From NCBI GenBank assembly GCA_965644295.1, contig CBFFRP010000427.1, positions 83,167 through 147,166 on the forward strand: a DNA stretch of 64,000 nucleotides. Reading direction: 5' to 3'. Made by a program: the position numbers and the translations under genes. Positions 21,040 to 32,400 of this stretch are shown here, one piece after another. The stretch is from Paraphysomonas bandaiensis. Taxonomy: Eukaryota; Chrysophyceae. Position 1 is the stretch's first letter. Each line of letters opens with the position of its first letter. The notes beneath the pieces were generated by a model. That model was given only the letters and a program-made list of their open reading frames with translations. It was not told the origin of the DNA and did no database searches.

Positions 21040-23014
21040 ATGGGGTCTGGTGTATCGAAAACCAATGCCCTGCCATCAAGAGAGAACAGCTCTCACAGCA
21101 AATCATACTCGAGCAAGAAACAGGGGCCCACAGATAGGAGAGTGAGCGTTTATTTCGGGTCTCAAACGGGAACGGCGGAGGAGTTTGCACGGGTGGTCGT
21201 ATCGGAGGCTCTGAATAGCGGATTCGATGCCAAACTGATTGATCTTGAAGACTATCAACCGGAGAAACTCAAGTCCTGTCATCTGGCTGTGTTCTTGGTA
21301 GCTACCTATGGTGAAGGAGGGCCAACTGACAATGCATCTAGATTTCTGGAATGGTTGGAAAACGAAGATGGCAATATTGGTGGCGATTATTTGTCGCAAC
21401 TTGATTTTTGTGTATTCGGTCTCGGCAATTCTCAATATGAGAATTACAATAGAATGGGACGTTTCGTTAATGAAGGCTTAGAGAGGCTTGGTGGGCGACG
21501 GGTATTCAAATATATGGAAGGTGATGACAATGGAACACTTGAGGAAGATTTTGAGTCTTGGAAGGCAGTTTTTTTTCCTGCAATGGTGGAGAAATATCAG
21601 GGCTCTGGTGACGAGATTGAAGACACACGCACAACTAATGCTGCCCTCAGGTTTCGCTGCATACCATGTGCTCCTGCATCTCCAGTTATCCCCAATACGG
21701 ACTTGTTTAACTCTTCTACCAAACACTTCTTCAACTCCGTTGAGGCGACCGTAACATGCAACCGCGAGATGCGTACACCTGAAGATGGGGGGCACACCAT
21801 TCATATGGAGCTAGATATTAGCGGGACTGACTTAAGATATTACACGGCTGATAACTTAGCGGTAATTCCAGATAACTCCGTTGAGGTTGTGGAGATGTTT
21901 TCCAAGTGTTGTGGAGGATTTGATCTTGACCAGTATATCGATATTAAATCTGTCGTTCCCGATCCCAAGGATGGGGACTCCTCTGTTGCCTCAGCTTTTC
22001 AGCATCCATTTCCGACCCCATGTACTATTCGTGAGATATTCACCCGCTTCCTGGCTATTGACAGTATTCCTCGCAGGAGTACCATCGAAAAATTGGCCGC
22101 TTACTTGACTGACGACAAACAGGTCTCATGGCTCGTGGACATCGTGTCCAAGGAATCAAAAGATACCTTCACTTGTAAGATTGAAGAAGAAGGTCGAACC
22201 TATGTATCTCTTCTCTCGAAAGAGCTATCGTCCTGTTTAATTCCACTGGAGGATTTACTACACATCTTACCCACTATTCAGCCGAGGTACTACACTATCG
22301 CCTCGTCCAGCACGTGCTACCCTTCCAGTGTTCATCTAACCGTCAGTGTTATGGAGCGAATAGCACCATCTGGGACTAAAGTGCAAGGTTTTTGTTCTTC
22401 ATTTCTTCATGGATTGGTTCCAGGGCATGGAAGGTGTCGAATATTTACCAGAGAATCTGTTTTTCGTCTGCCACCCAATATCTTGACTCCAATTATTATG
22501 ATTGGGCCAGGGTCTGGTATCGCTCCCATGCGAGCACTTCTTCAAGAGAGAAAGTTTCGAGCTGACCGAGAAGGTGTGCCAATCGCAGAAGTTACAAATA
22601 TTCTATACTTTGGATGCAAGTCTCGAAATCGTGATTTTCTATACCAGGAGGAGCTAATTGCTGCTGTTGCTGATGGTCGTCTGACGTCGCTCAAACTGGC
22701 CTTTTCTCGAGAACAGAGAGAGAAGATATACGTTCAGACCATTATGACAGAAGAAGAAAATGCATCCGAGTTGGCAAATCTAATTGTTGACAGAGGAGCA
22801 CATGTCTTCCTCTGTGGTGGTACTGCCATGGGACAATGTGTTCAAGAGACCCTCACACATATACTTTCTGAGCGAAAAGGTGCGTATTGTTATATTTTGT
22901 AAGGCAGTGTGATTGATGTAAGTAAATTTAGGAATGACTATTGATGAAGCTTCCGCTTTTCTTAAAACAATGCAGAATAACAAGATATATAAGCGGGAAT
23001 TGTGGTCTATATAG
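21040..23014 (+). CDS. NADPH-cytochrome P450 reductase-like diflavin reductase, predicted N-myristoylated
   Basis: Reconstructed as join(21040..22879, 22932..23014), 640 residues. It transfers electrons NADPH -> FAD -> FMN -> P450 or another haem acceptor. FMN domain: FGSQTGTAEEFA (about 39), ATYGEGGPTDNA (about 88), FGLGNSQYENY (about 126). FAD domain: RYYTIASSS (about 416). NADP domain: GPGSGIAPMRALLQER (about 489), YFGCKSRNRDFLYQEEL, CGGTAMG (about 591). The 52-nt intron 22880-22931 (GTGCGT...TTTAG, phase 1) restores the family C-terminus GMTIDEASAFLKTM...LWSI, with the conserved near-terminal Trp at 638 that stacks on FAD. The N-terminus MGSGVSK fits the myristoylation rule (Gly2, Ser6, Lys7) and there is no transmembrane helix, unlike the usual ER-anchored enzyme. 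NR1/Tah18 or another diflavin enzyme is possible but less likely. Confidence 0.88.
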
Positions 23015-24230
23015 GATACAACCGAAGTGTGAAGTGTTAAATTAGAGATGTGAAATATTTTTTTTTTAATCTAGAGTAGAGATTATTCGCTTCAATTATG
23101 AAGATTGTGCAAGTATTATAGATGATAAAGCTTTAAACAATCTTCCATTGGTCAGAAGTCGTAAGAAATAGAAATTCTGCAGTTGCTAGTGTTTTCTACG
23201 TGTCTTTCCACAATAAATCATCGACTTAGAAGCAAGGAATAACTTATACACTATGTCGTCGAGAAAGTATAGGTGAAATAAATCCCTTGGATCATGTCTT
23301 ACTCCAAAATATACAAACACACTAAATTACTGAATTAATACGTACATAACCTCGCGTTCTAAGGTTAGGGTTTAGGGTTAGGGTTAATTATTCGTATACG
23401 ACGACACAAGATAGTATTGTGCTATGGAATGACTGGTAAACATTTAATTAACAATTAGATGCGAAGGAGAGCAGATGTTGCATGAACGTATGTGCAGAGT
23501 TTACTTTAATAAACACAACTAATTCTTGAAAGTGTGTCTTATACTTATTTCTGAGCTACAATGCGAGTTTAAGGTTTACTTAGAAACATATTAACTTCAC
23601 TGCTAAGCATTTTATCTTACAGCTATTGCAATTTTGTACAGCTCTAGTACTTTCGCCTAAGTGAGATTTCAAACGCTGATACCTTTCACTTCAAATTCAC
23701 TAGTGTTTAAACATTCGTTCTCTTCTCGTCACAGAAATAGTTGTCGTAAGTAGCAATTACTTGTCTATCTGAATTATTCGACAGCAATATTAACTCAATT
23801 TTACTATCATATCTATAATTATTGGCGCTTTAACGAACGGGTCACGTTAATGTCTTCGGTAATCCACGCTTTCCCAAGAATAGCAGAGCTTTAAGTAGTA
23901 CATGATATAGAAAATATAAATATACGAATTTTATGAATTGCTATCCCCATCGACTCTATCAGTGCGAATGAGGGGCGCGCATGTCCCTCTTCATTTCCAT
24001 GTCACAACTGCTCTTGGGGTGAGTTATGGGAGAAGCACCAATGAGAACACATTACCCGATTAGTCTTCGTGTATAGAACAGTCGTGACTTCCCAGTGTCA
24101 TACAAACGAAATCATTACTGCAACGGCTAGCTTGCCCATCAACATGATACGCATTAAGCGTTGCATTTCAGAATTATCGAGTGCACTGTGCTCCCTAAGC
24201 CTAATTCGCGTGTCGACTCCCAAATAGAAG
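23015..24230. other. Intergenic, with interstitial telomere-type repeat
   Basis: No gene recognised. Positions 23363-23386 read GGTTAGGGTTTAGGGTTAGG followed by GTTA, that is TTAGGG and TTTAGGG units. Confidence 0.6.
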
Positions 24231-25280
24231 ATGCCACGCAGTAGAGTCTGCTATTTCGCTGTGATCAACGGACGCTGGAGGCCTACACAGCCCTCAGAGA
24301 CCAACGCTACGGTCACAATCCTGACCGGGCTCCTGGATACTGGAAAGACAGCGGAGCACTACTTCCGCACAAACTGGCGCAAGCAGATGGTGGACCATCA
24401 AAGGACAAAGTGGGTTCCCACCTGCGCCAGCGAGTACTCAATGCAGCACTGACATGGGACAAATCCTTCAGCATAGGAAGAAACCGGGCGAAAACCAAAC
24501 ACGGACTCGACATGGCTAAAGCCGCATGTGCTGACAGCGGATTTAGACTAGACTCACTCAAGCATATGTGTCTAGACTGTACAAATGACGCCATAACGCA
24601 GATAAGGGAGTCTGCATTTCACAGCCACAAAAACGCGCTTCAAGAAGAACTGAGAAATCCGGAACTACCCCAATGGACCACCACTGTACTCCAGCGGCTC
24701 TCCAGCAGGACCTGGAACCCTTCCGTGCCACATGTGGAGAGATTCTGGACGGGTACCATCACAACTATACAGCTTGAAATGGTTTTTGGAGATCACATCC
24801 ATGAGTCACTGACATCCCAAGGACTGCGCAGCATCGAATCAGCGGTGATCAGATTACTTCTACCGCTTTTCGCTGCAGCGAAGCTAATGATCCAAGATCG
24901 AAGTAGACGATACGTTACCCTACAGAAAGGTCCCCCAAGGCTACTACCGCGGCCGCGTCCAAAACACAGACAGAAATGGAAACGCCCAAGGGTGCTAAGA
25001 TTACTAGGAATCCACAGACGAACCGAGACTGGAACACCACCCCCCGCACATATGAACCCCACCAACCATACACAAAGGACCATAGTACCGGACCGTATGA
25101 AACCATCAGGCCCTAGACAACGGCGACGACGTCTCCGGCAACTCCACCTATGCCTAACGCCCAGACGGTGCACGGCGACACCGCCACATTCCACCACACC
25201 GTCAACCTCTCAGCACACACATCTAGTGTTCGATACACTCAGGATGGTATCATCTAGAACCCGTGCAAGTCAATTGTAGC
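24231..25280 (+). pseudogene. Decayed retroelement-like ORF (C-terminal part)
   Basis: A 289-codon frame (24410-25279) continues, in the same frame but before its first ATG, from an upstream reading that includes YGHNPDRAPGYWKDSGALL. Inside are LKHMCLDCTNDAITQIRESA (a C-x2-C pair, about residues 50-70) and VERFWTGTITTIQLEMVFGD. These resemble the region downstream of the reverse transcriptase in some protist non-LTR elements, but I cannot show a polymerase domain. The last third is Arg/Pro/His-rich and may be out of frame. The tail is repeated at 8669-8800, confirming a multicopy element. Local GC content is higher than in the flanks. Confidence 0.4.
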
Positions 25281-25392
25281 TGCACCTCATTCAGATCTGG
25301 ATATCAAGCAACACGCCACTGGGATCTTTGTGACGAACTAAGTGTTTATATTACCCATATGTGTCACGCAGTTCTGCAGTGTTGAGGAGTGT

Positions 25393-25464
25393 GCCTTGAT
25401 AGCTTAGTGGTAGAGCACTGCACTTGTAATGCAGAGGTCCAGGGTTCGACTCCCTGTTAAGGCT
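25393..25464 (+). tRNA. tRNA-Thr (anticodon UGU)
   Basis: A 72-nt cloverleaf: acceptor GCCTTGA pairs with TTAAGGC (one G-U), the D arm lies in TAGCTTAGTGGTAGAGCA, and the anticodon stem CTGCA/TGCAG encloses the loop CTTGTAA, giving anticodon TGT. The T arm is CAGGG-TTCGACT-CCCTG. A-box and B-box promoters (GGTTCGACTCC) are intact, there is no intron, and a T5 RNA polymerase III terminator follows directly (25464-25468). Confidence 0.95.
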
Positions 25465-25468
25465 TTTT

Positions 25469-26206
25469 GGTTGTTTTTGGCTACTGTTTTTCAAGACACA
25501 GATTTCAGAATTTTTCTATTGGATACTGCTGTAAACCCCCCATTTTATCATAAAAACATGACAGTATGGATATCATGCATAAGGCGCAGAGAGGGGCAGG
25601 ACTCCTAGCAGGAGGTCGGGGACTGTTTGACAGCATTGAACGGAAATTTGCAGTCAGTTTCGTCAGTGTTTGACTGCTCTGACATCCTCTGTGTGCATCG
25701 ATACTGAGCAGCGCACACTCACAGCTGGAATCACTCCTAATCAAGAACCCCTGTGACAACCAGAGTCTGCTGGACTGTTTACTGTGATTTCTCTCTGGGT
25801 CAGACCGCAGTATTAGTCGATGAGTTGAGGCGGGAGAACCACTTGGATTAGCGGTGGGTTTCTTTGTCTGTTATTGGCCGTTTCGCCTCGACAATGAGGT
25901 TGTTGAAGCCAACGGATGTGTGGCTACTGATTTGACTCTTGAAATGGCTCGCAGATATGAGCATGCGGTGCGGGGGAACTAAGAGCAAACCTTGAACTGG
26001 ACAGTGGGAGTATACTGCTGTTTTCGCTAGTTTCTGCCATCCCAACGTGTTAAGGCCTGAAAATCAATCCGAAACGACACTGTAGTTGTTTCTATTTCAT
26101 CTGATTAGATTGGTGGTATGAAGAAATACTCCTATCAATAAGAATGCGAAATAATTTAATACAACGGCAGAGGAACAGAGAAACTGCAAGTTGTGTCTAT
26201 TCAGTA
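25469..26206. other. Intergenic, no gene recognised
   Basis: Between the tRNA and the first hAT element. Short frames only, with no motif recognised. Confidence 0.5.
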
Positions 26207-26886
26207 CAGAGTCTGGTAACCGCTAATGATAATTGCGTTAATGGTAATGCCATTATAATCGCCGGGAACTGGGCACCCACAAATGGGCCATTGATGGCAT
26301 TTACTTGTACTTGATATACGCTATAAAGAAATGAAGTGTTTTAAAGATATAGTATCTTCTCTATACTCCAAAAAAACTCTAAACAATGTTAAGCAATGTT
26401 CATGCAACTCTACAGCTACTTTGTGGCAAAGGGAGCTCGACTTAGTACCTATGAGTCCAACTACCGCAACTTGCTTCATATCGAAGCACAATCTAATGTT
26501 GTCGAGAAGATCTTTAGTTGTGCAGTGTTGGTTATGACACCTGAGCGTAGAAACATTAATCCATATAGTCCAGAGTCGTTGCTATCCCTAAAACCCAATC
26601 ACATGTTGTGGGATGCTAACATTCTTCATGAAGCCCAGCAAGAAGATCCTGAAGTGCCAGTTGAGAGCGAAAATGATGATGATATGTAGATACGATTTGT
26701 ACACAGTTACTTCACTAAATTAGTTATTGAGGAAGCACCACACTATCTATTATAAGCGGTATTATCTACTTAGGTATTAATGCCCATTAATGCCATAATA
26801 ATTACCGGGACATTTTTCATTAATGGCATTATAATTGCCGGTAACTGCATTTCCATTACTGGGCAACTAATGGTTACCAGGCCTTG
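26207..26886 (+). mobile_element. Internally deleted hAT element hAT-1 (680 bp)
   Basis: Left end CAGAGTCTGGTAACC and right end (reverse complement) CAAGGCCTGGTAACC form imperfect inverted termini. Flanks ATTCAGTA (26199-26206) and ATTCAATA (26887-26894) are an 8-bp duplication with one change, the size made by hAT transposases. Subterminal regions share a GCCATTATAATCGCCGGGAACTG-type block in opposite orientations. It contains the transposase fragment described next. Confidence 0.75.
26396..26689 (+). pseudogene. hAT transposase C-terminal dimerisation remnant (in hAT-1)
   Basis: A 97-codon frame matching the hAT C-terminal dimerisation motif: SNVVEKIFSCAVLVMTPERR corresponds to the S.VER.FS.a......R block, and LLSLKPNHMLWD to the l.fLk.N..lW block. 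The tail is acidic (ESENDDDM). BED finger and catalytic domains are absent, so it cannot be a functional transposase on its own. Confidence 0.65.
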
Positions 26887-26907
26887 ATTCAATATATGGT
26901 TAAGCAG

Positions 26908-27310
26908 TAGTGAATGTCTGACTATTAGCAATATAAAGGCGTTTAAGAGTCAAAACTAATGTAGCAAAATAATTAACTACCTAGTGCTTAAATTAGATAT
27001 CCTACTATTTAACGCTACGAAAGCTGCTTGTGCGTCACCGCAAGCGCCAAGGTGCAACCACTTTTGCTCTCTGTCGTTAAGGTGAACAGCCCGGATGCTT
27101 GACTTCAGTAGGCAACCAATACCCCGGTAACCCTTGAGGTGGGCCCATTCCCGATATCCTGTTCATTCGTCAAGGCCTAAAGATGTCTACACAAGCATTC
27201 GACTATGAGTGGGCAGAACGTTATTGCTGACTATACATGCGGCCGACGTTAGTTTTCCAGAGAATTATCTCCGGTACTTATCCCCCATAATACCACGAAA
27301 AGGTGCGAGG
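26908..27310 (+). mobile_element. R1 element, second long copy (right end missing)
   Basis: Colinear with 3808-4312: terminal GTAGTGAATGTCTGACTATT, then CCTACTATTTAACGCTACGA, GCTGCTTGTGCGTCACCGCA, CTACACAAGCATTCG and the GACGTTAGTTTTCCAGAGAA block ending CGAAAAGGTGCGAGGTC. The right inverted terminus present in the 3808-4478 copy is absent here. It starts about 13 bp downstream of the hAT-1 duplication. Confidence 0.7.
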
Positions 27311-27491
27311 TCATAACCGTTACATCAATAATACAGTATTATATGAATTTTTTTGATAGGCTATGAGATAGCATAGATACACTGAAATATTGAAATATAT
27401 AGACTGTACAAGACCGACGATGACTATCTAATATCTGATAGTATTGATGTATTGATGTTTTGATTGGTAGTTGAGATGATATAAATCTACT

Positions 27492-29015
27492 CAGGCTTGC
27501 GTAACCATTAATGGTAATGGCCATTAATGGCCTTCCCCCATAAAAAAGCAATTCATTAATGGCCATAAAAATGGGGGAGAGATGTAGTGCCCATTAATGG
27601 CCATTAATGGCAATATCCATTAGTTAGTATCCAGTTGTCAGCATCATGTAAGAATACGTGACAAGCCACGACCTTCCGGTGCATTATTAGTTATTAATAT
27701 ATTATATACGTATTTAAGTCATTTAAACAATCTGTTTTAAGAATTCATATAAATTCTATTGATGTGATAACATCACAATCATGTTGTGAATGTTAACATG
27801 AATTGATTGTGCCACCTTCTTTTCTAGTTTTAAATTCACAGCCCAGCCACTTGTCAGCATAAGCAATAAGAACTTTATGTAATATATTATAATACAAGAA
27901 GGTAAAGATATGTAAAGACTGTGAGTATATAGTGAATAAAAGCAATAAACGGAGACTTTAATTTAAACGAGAAGAAATTACAACACGAGTGGCTCGATCA
28001 TATTTGGTTACAAAATTCATCAAGGTTACGAAAAGTATCTGGTTATGCTGCTTGTCTTAGAAATGACACACGCTGGAACTCTGTCCATCATTCATGGAAT
28101 CGGTATTTGTTACTTTCTCCTGTGTTGACTTGTGATAATTTTAATGACGATGTTACTGACTTACTACCTTCTGTACCACAGCACCGACGGATCGCGCAAG
28201 TAACATCAGACCTTGCTAAGTGTAACGAAGTCGCATTGATGCTGCAGAAATCGTCTGTAGATCATTATGTTGTGCGTAGCATGTTCGACAAACTTATTGA
28301 AAACTTTCCAGATATGGAACAGTATCTTGGTGCTAATGCTACCATTACAACTGACCCATTATTCGAGAGAGCTGTTGTGAAGATCCAAAGCCAACTGGAG
28401 AATACTCTGACTGTTGCAGAATCTAAAACCGTTAAGGGCTATCTCCTTGCGGCTCATAAGGATGACGATAGCAGTGGCGATGATGAAACGGGGGAAACAG
28501 GAGGATTTGCTGTGGATATAGTGAGAGAAGCTGTGGCAAAAAAGGCAAAGAACAGCAGGAGAGCCACTAAATATCGCTCCATGAATCATTTGGTGACGAC
28601 TTCCAATATTGTTGAGCGATTATTTAGCAGAGCAAAACTTATTAGGAGAGACCAGCGCAAGCTAATGGAACCCCAACATTTGGAGCTGCTACTCTTTTTG
28701 CGTTGCAACAAATTCTTATGGAACGAAGTTACCATTGATGATATTATAGTTGCTGATGATGTTTAAGAATATTGTTCGCATTAGCTATCTGACCTGACTG
28801 TAACATGGGAACGAACTGCTCATCATTGCTGTTAAATAGCTAGTACTTAGTCTAATTATTAACACTTTCCATTTACTTCTTTCTAAAGCAATAAAGCAAT
28901 AGTAATCAAACCATAAATGGTCCATTAATGGCCATAAAAATGGTGGGATTTTTAAAATTAATGGCCATAAAAATGGGGGAAGCAAAGCGTCGCCATTAAT
29001 GGTTACGCAAGCCTG
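27492..29015 (+). mobile_element. hAT element hAT-2 (1524 bp) with perfect 8-bp target-site duplication
   Basis: Terminal inverted repeats CAGGCTTGCGTAACCATTAA (left) and its mirror ending TTACGCAAGCCTG (right) are flanked by identical AATCTACT copies at 27484-27491 and 29016-29023. The palindrome CCATTAATGG and its truncated forms recur several times inside both ends (27504-27612 and 28929-29003), often followed by CCATAAAAATGGGGGA; these are probably transposase-binding sites. The interior codes only for the C-terminal part of a hAT transposase, so the element is probably non-autonomous. The perfect duplication suggests a recent insertion. Confidence 0.9.
27936..28766 (+). pseudogene. hAT transposase, C-terminal half (in hAT-2)
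   Basis: Open from just after a TGA at 27933 to the stop at 28766 (about 276 codons), with no good ATG start; a likely exon or truncated gene. It carries CLRNDTRWNSVHH, the hAT TRWnS segment, then an Asp/Ser/Gly-rich linker (DDDSSGDDETGETGG), then the dimerisation region: TTSNIVERLFSRAKLIRRDQ and LLLFLRCNKFLWNE. BED finger and the first catalytic Asp are missing. It differs from the fragments at 26396 and 7860, so at least two or three hAT families or subfamilies are represented. Confidence 0.75.
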
Positions 29016-29023
29016 AATCTACT

Positions 29024-29453
29024 GAATGACAATGAAGGATTCTATACTAATTCAAATTTTACTCATGGAATTGAATGAGTCCAGCGTTTAGTACATAAGT
29101 TATTTTACCACCCGAATGTCAAATTCACAATTATTATATTTTTCAGAGTATTGAGTACTAAATAGAATTGCGATTACTAGTCATGTTAGAAAAAGCCACG
29201 CAATAACATATCACGGGGTTCACTATCGTAACATTAAAATAGTAGCACCGCATCACAAAGTTATTACTAAATATTATGACCCACACGAGTGTACTTATAT
29301 CGCAACGAATCTTACAGCACGACTGAAAGCTCACACTAGTATCGAAACTACAAAAAATGATAACGTGTACTACCTATTAGCTAGCTACATCATATTTATA
29401 ATTGGTAAACAACATGGAAAATCCTAAATAGCTATATCAACAAATATCCGGTT
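29024..29453. other. 3' flank of the giant gene, nothing recognised
   Basis: AT-rich spacer between hAT-2 and the stop codon of the fibre gene. Confidence 0.5.
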
Positions 29454-32400
29454 TCACTCAGTGCGGAGAGACTTGGGTACGTTTTCCTGCAAGAGGTCAA
29501 CTTCCTCCTTCAAGATTTTTACGTCAGCAAACATATTTTCCAACAAAATATCGTAACTCCTATCGATGTCTGCATAGTCATACGTACGCTGATCGAGATC
29601 GCGGACCGCTTCCACTATAACTGGGATAAGCTCAATATATTTTACACCCAGGTATTGACCATTGTGAGTTTTCGTAACTATGTCGGGGAGTACTTCTTGT
29701 ACATCCTGGGCAATCACACCCAAGTGAGTTTCATTTTTTCCATCACTCATAATCGAATCTGCCGCCCATTTGTAGTATACCCCTCTTATTTTTGAAACCT
29801 TGGCAAGTGAATCCCGAATAGTTGTAATATCGGACTTAAGTCTCCTATCTGAGTCGACCGTAGGGTTTCCTTGGAACCATATATTACCATACACTGTTAG
29901 TCCATTTGTAATATACACTCCGCCGCTCAGAACAGACAGACCTTCTGTGATCTGTACCCCACTATCATCGATAGTCATTCCATCAAGCTGTATATATAAA
30001 CCACTGTTGTACACAGTAAGTCCATTCGAAACTCGCAGACCACCAGCTCTAACAGTCGCCCCACCACCTCGTACATACACTCCTGTATCTTCAACCGTTA
30101 ATCCTCCAGTCACTTCAATGCCTCCACTTTTAACAGATATACCGTTTGTAATCACGGCACCACCCCTCACAGATAATCCACTAGTAAGTCCCATACCACC
30201 AGAAAGTATACTTATACCTCCAGCATTTACGACCAGACCCTCCGAATCAATGGTAAGGCCTCCGGCATCCATAAACATACCACCGTCTGTAATAGTCATG
30301 CCAGACGGCACAGTCATACCACTCAAAGAATTCAGACCGCCGGTATACACTGTTACACCACCGGTAACACGCGCACCACCAACGTGTACAGACACACCTC
30401 CAGTTAACTGCATACCTCCAGTTTTTACACTTACTCCATCAGTTACCTTGAGTCCACTTAGGCTCACAGTAATACCGCCTAACGATTTTATTCCACTGTT
30501 TCCCACAGACAACCCAGATGTAATAGCCACGCCAGCACTCAAAACGGACACTCCATCCGTTACTTTCATTCCTCCGCTGTTGACTGTGGCACCTCCAGTT
30601 ACAACAATGCCGGTGTTGTATACGGTTAAGGCATCAGAAACTCTTAAGCCACCAGCTTTAATAGATACTCCAACGATAGGAATCAATGCCCCACTATTAT
30701 ACACAGTTAAACCGTGCGATACACCGACCCCACCATTGTGGAGAGATAATCCATCAGTTACAACCGCACCACCAATAACAGAGAGTCCGCCGGTTAGACG
30801 CAGGCCTCCAGTAAATATAGTTTCTCCGCCTCCAATTTTCACACCAGCCGCAACTACACTTAATCCAGTAGCACTTACATGAAGTCCACCAGTGTCTATT
30901 GTAGCGCCCGACTGTATAGTCAGATCGAGAGCATGAAAGCCACCATCATATACTGTCATGCCGTCAGTTGTGCGTAGTCCACTATTGGTTACGCTCATAC
31001 CACCACGGAGTGCCACACCACCAATGGCGACAGTTAACCCGCTAGTAACTTTGAAGCCAGATGATGACACAGTCACGCCTCCCTTAACTTTGATTCCGTC
31101 ACCAGGAAATGTAAGACCACCATCCGTAATATCTAGACCTCCAGCAATTACAGTCAGACCGGTGTTCGGCAGCGTCAGGCCACCAGACACTACAAACCCA
31201 CCGTTACTTATAGACAACCCCCCAGTGGCAATGAAACCATCAGATGGCACGGACATCCCTCCCTTTGCTTTCAACCCGCCAGCATTAATTGTTGCACCTT
31301 TCGCTGTTATATACAAACCACCAGAGTTGATTGTGGCTCCACTGGTAACCACAAAACCACCGGTTCGTACAGTTGCACCACCTTCAGTACGGAGCCCGCT
31401 GTTAATAGCAGAGAGACCACCATCGACAACCAAACCGCCGTGGTCAATAGTCAACCCATGCGACTGAACGAATATACCACCTTGAGTAACAGTCAAGCCC
31501 TGTTCCACCGTCCCTGCTTTTCTGGCATAAAAATTACCCGAATCCAGAGTAAGTCCACCAGTAGTCTTCATACCACCGCTCAAAACGGATAACCCCCCTG
31601 TTATGAATGCGGCAGCATTAAAAATTGTGAGTCCACCTGAAACACCTGTTCCGCCTGCTGCTACAGAGACACCATCGGTAACAACATTCAAACCGCCCTG
31701 GGAAATTGTTTGGCCTCCAGCAGACACTTCTATACCAACAGTTGACACTGTCAGTCCAGTACCTACTGTTGCACCACCCGTAATAGCAGTAGCACCGCCC
31801 ATTTGAGCACCACCACCTGTTGTTATGCCACCAAGAGCATTCAATCCACCATTCTGTACACAAAGGCCACCAGTGACACGAGCTCCAGCACTGTGGACAG
31901 AAAAGCCATTAGTAACCCTCATGCCACCTGTGCTTATGGATGCGCCCCCATTGAAGTACACTCCAGCAGTACCCACTGATATACCAGCAGTAACATGCAT
32001 GCCGCTGGCTACACGGCCAAACCCATTGACATATAACCCACTATTATAAACAGTTACACCGCCAGACACTCTAACACCACCAGAAACTACTGAAGCACCA
32101 GCAGCTTCTACGAACACCCCACCAGAAGAAGCAGTAACTCTTCCAGCTACCTTCATTCCATCAGAAACAACAGTCATACCACCATCTGATAACACGAATC
32201 CACCATCAACCGTGCCACCCCCGGTCACAACCATGCCGTTCGCATTCACTGACAAACCGCCAGCAGTGACATATACACCGCCAGATCCGACCGTAGAACC
32301 ACCAGTGACGTATAGCCCATCTCTAACAACTGAAACGCCGCCCGTGACCTTCATACCACCTGAAAAAATTGTGCCTCCAGCTGTTACTTTCATCCCAGCA

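Noticed and set aside
23363-23386. True chromosome end
   Set aside because: Only about four units, with genic sequence on both sides.
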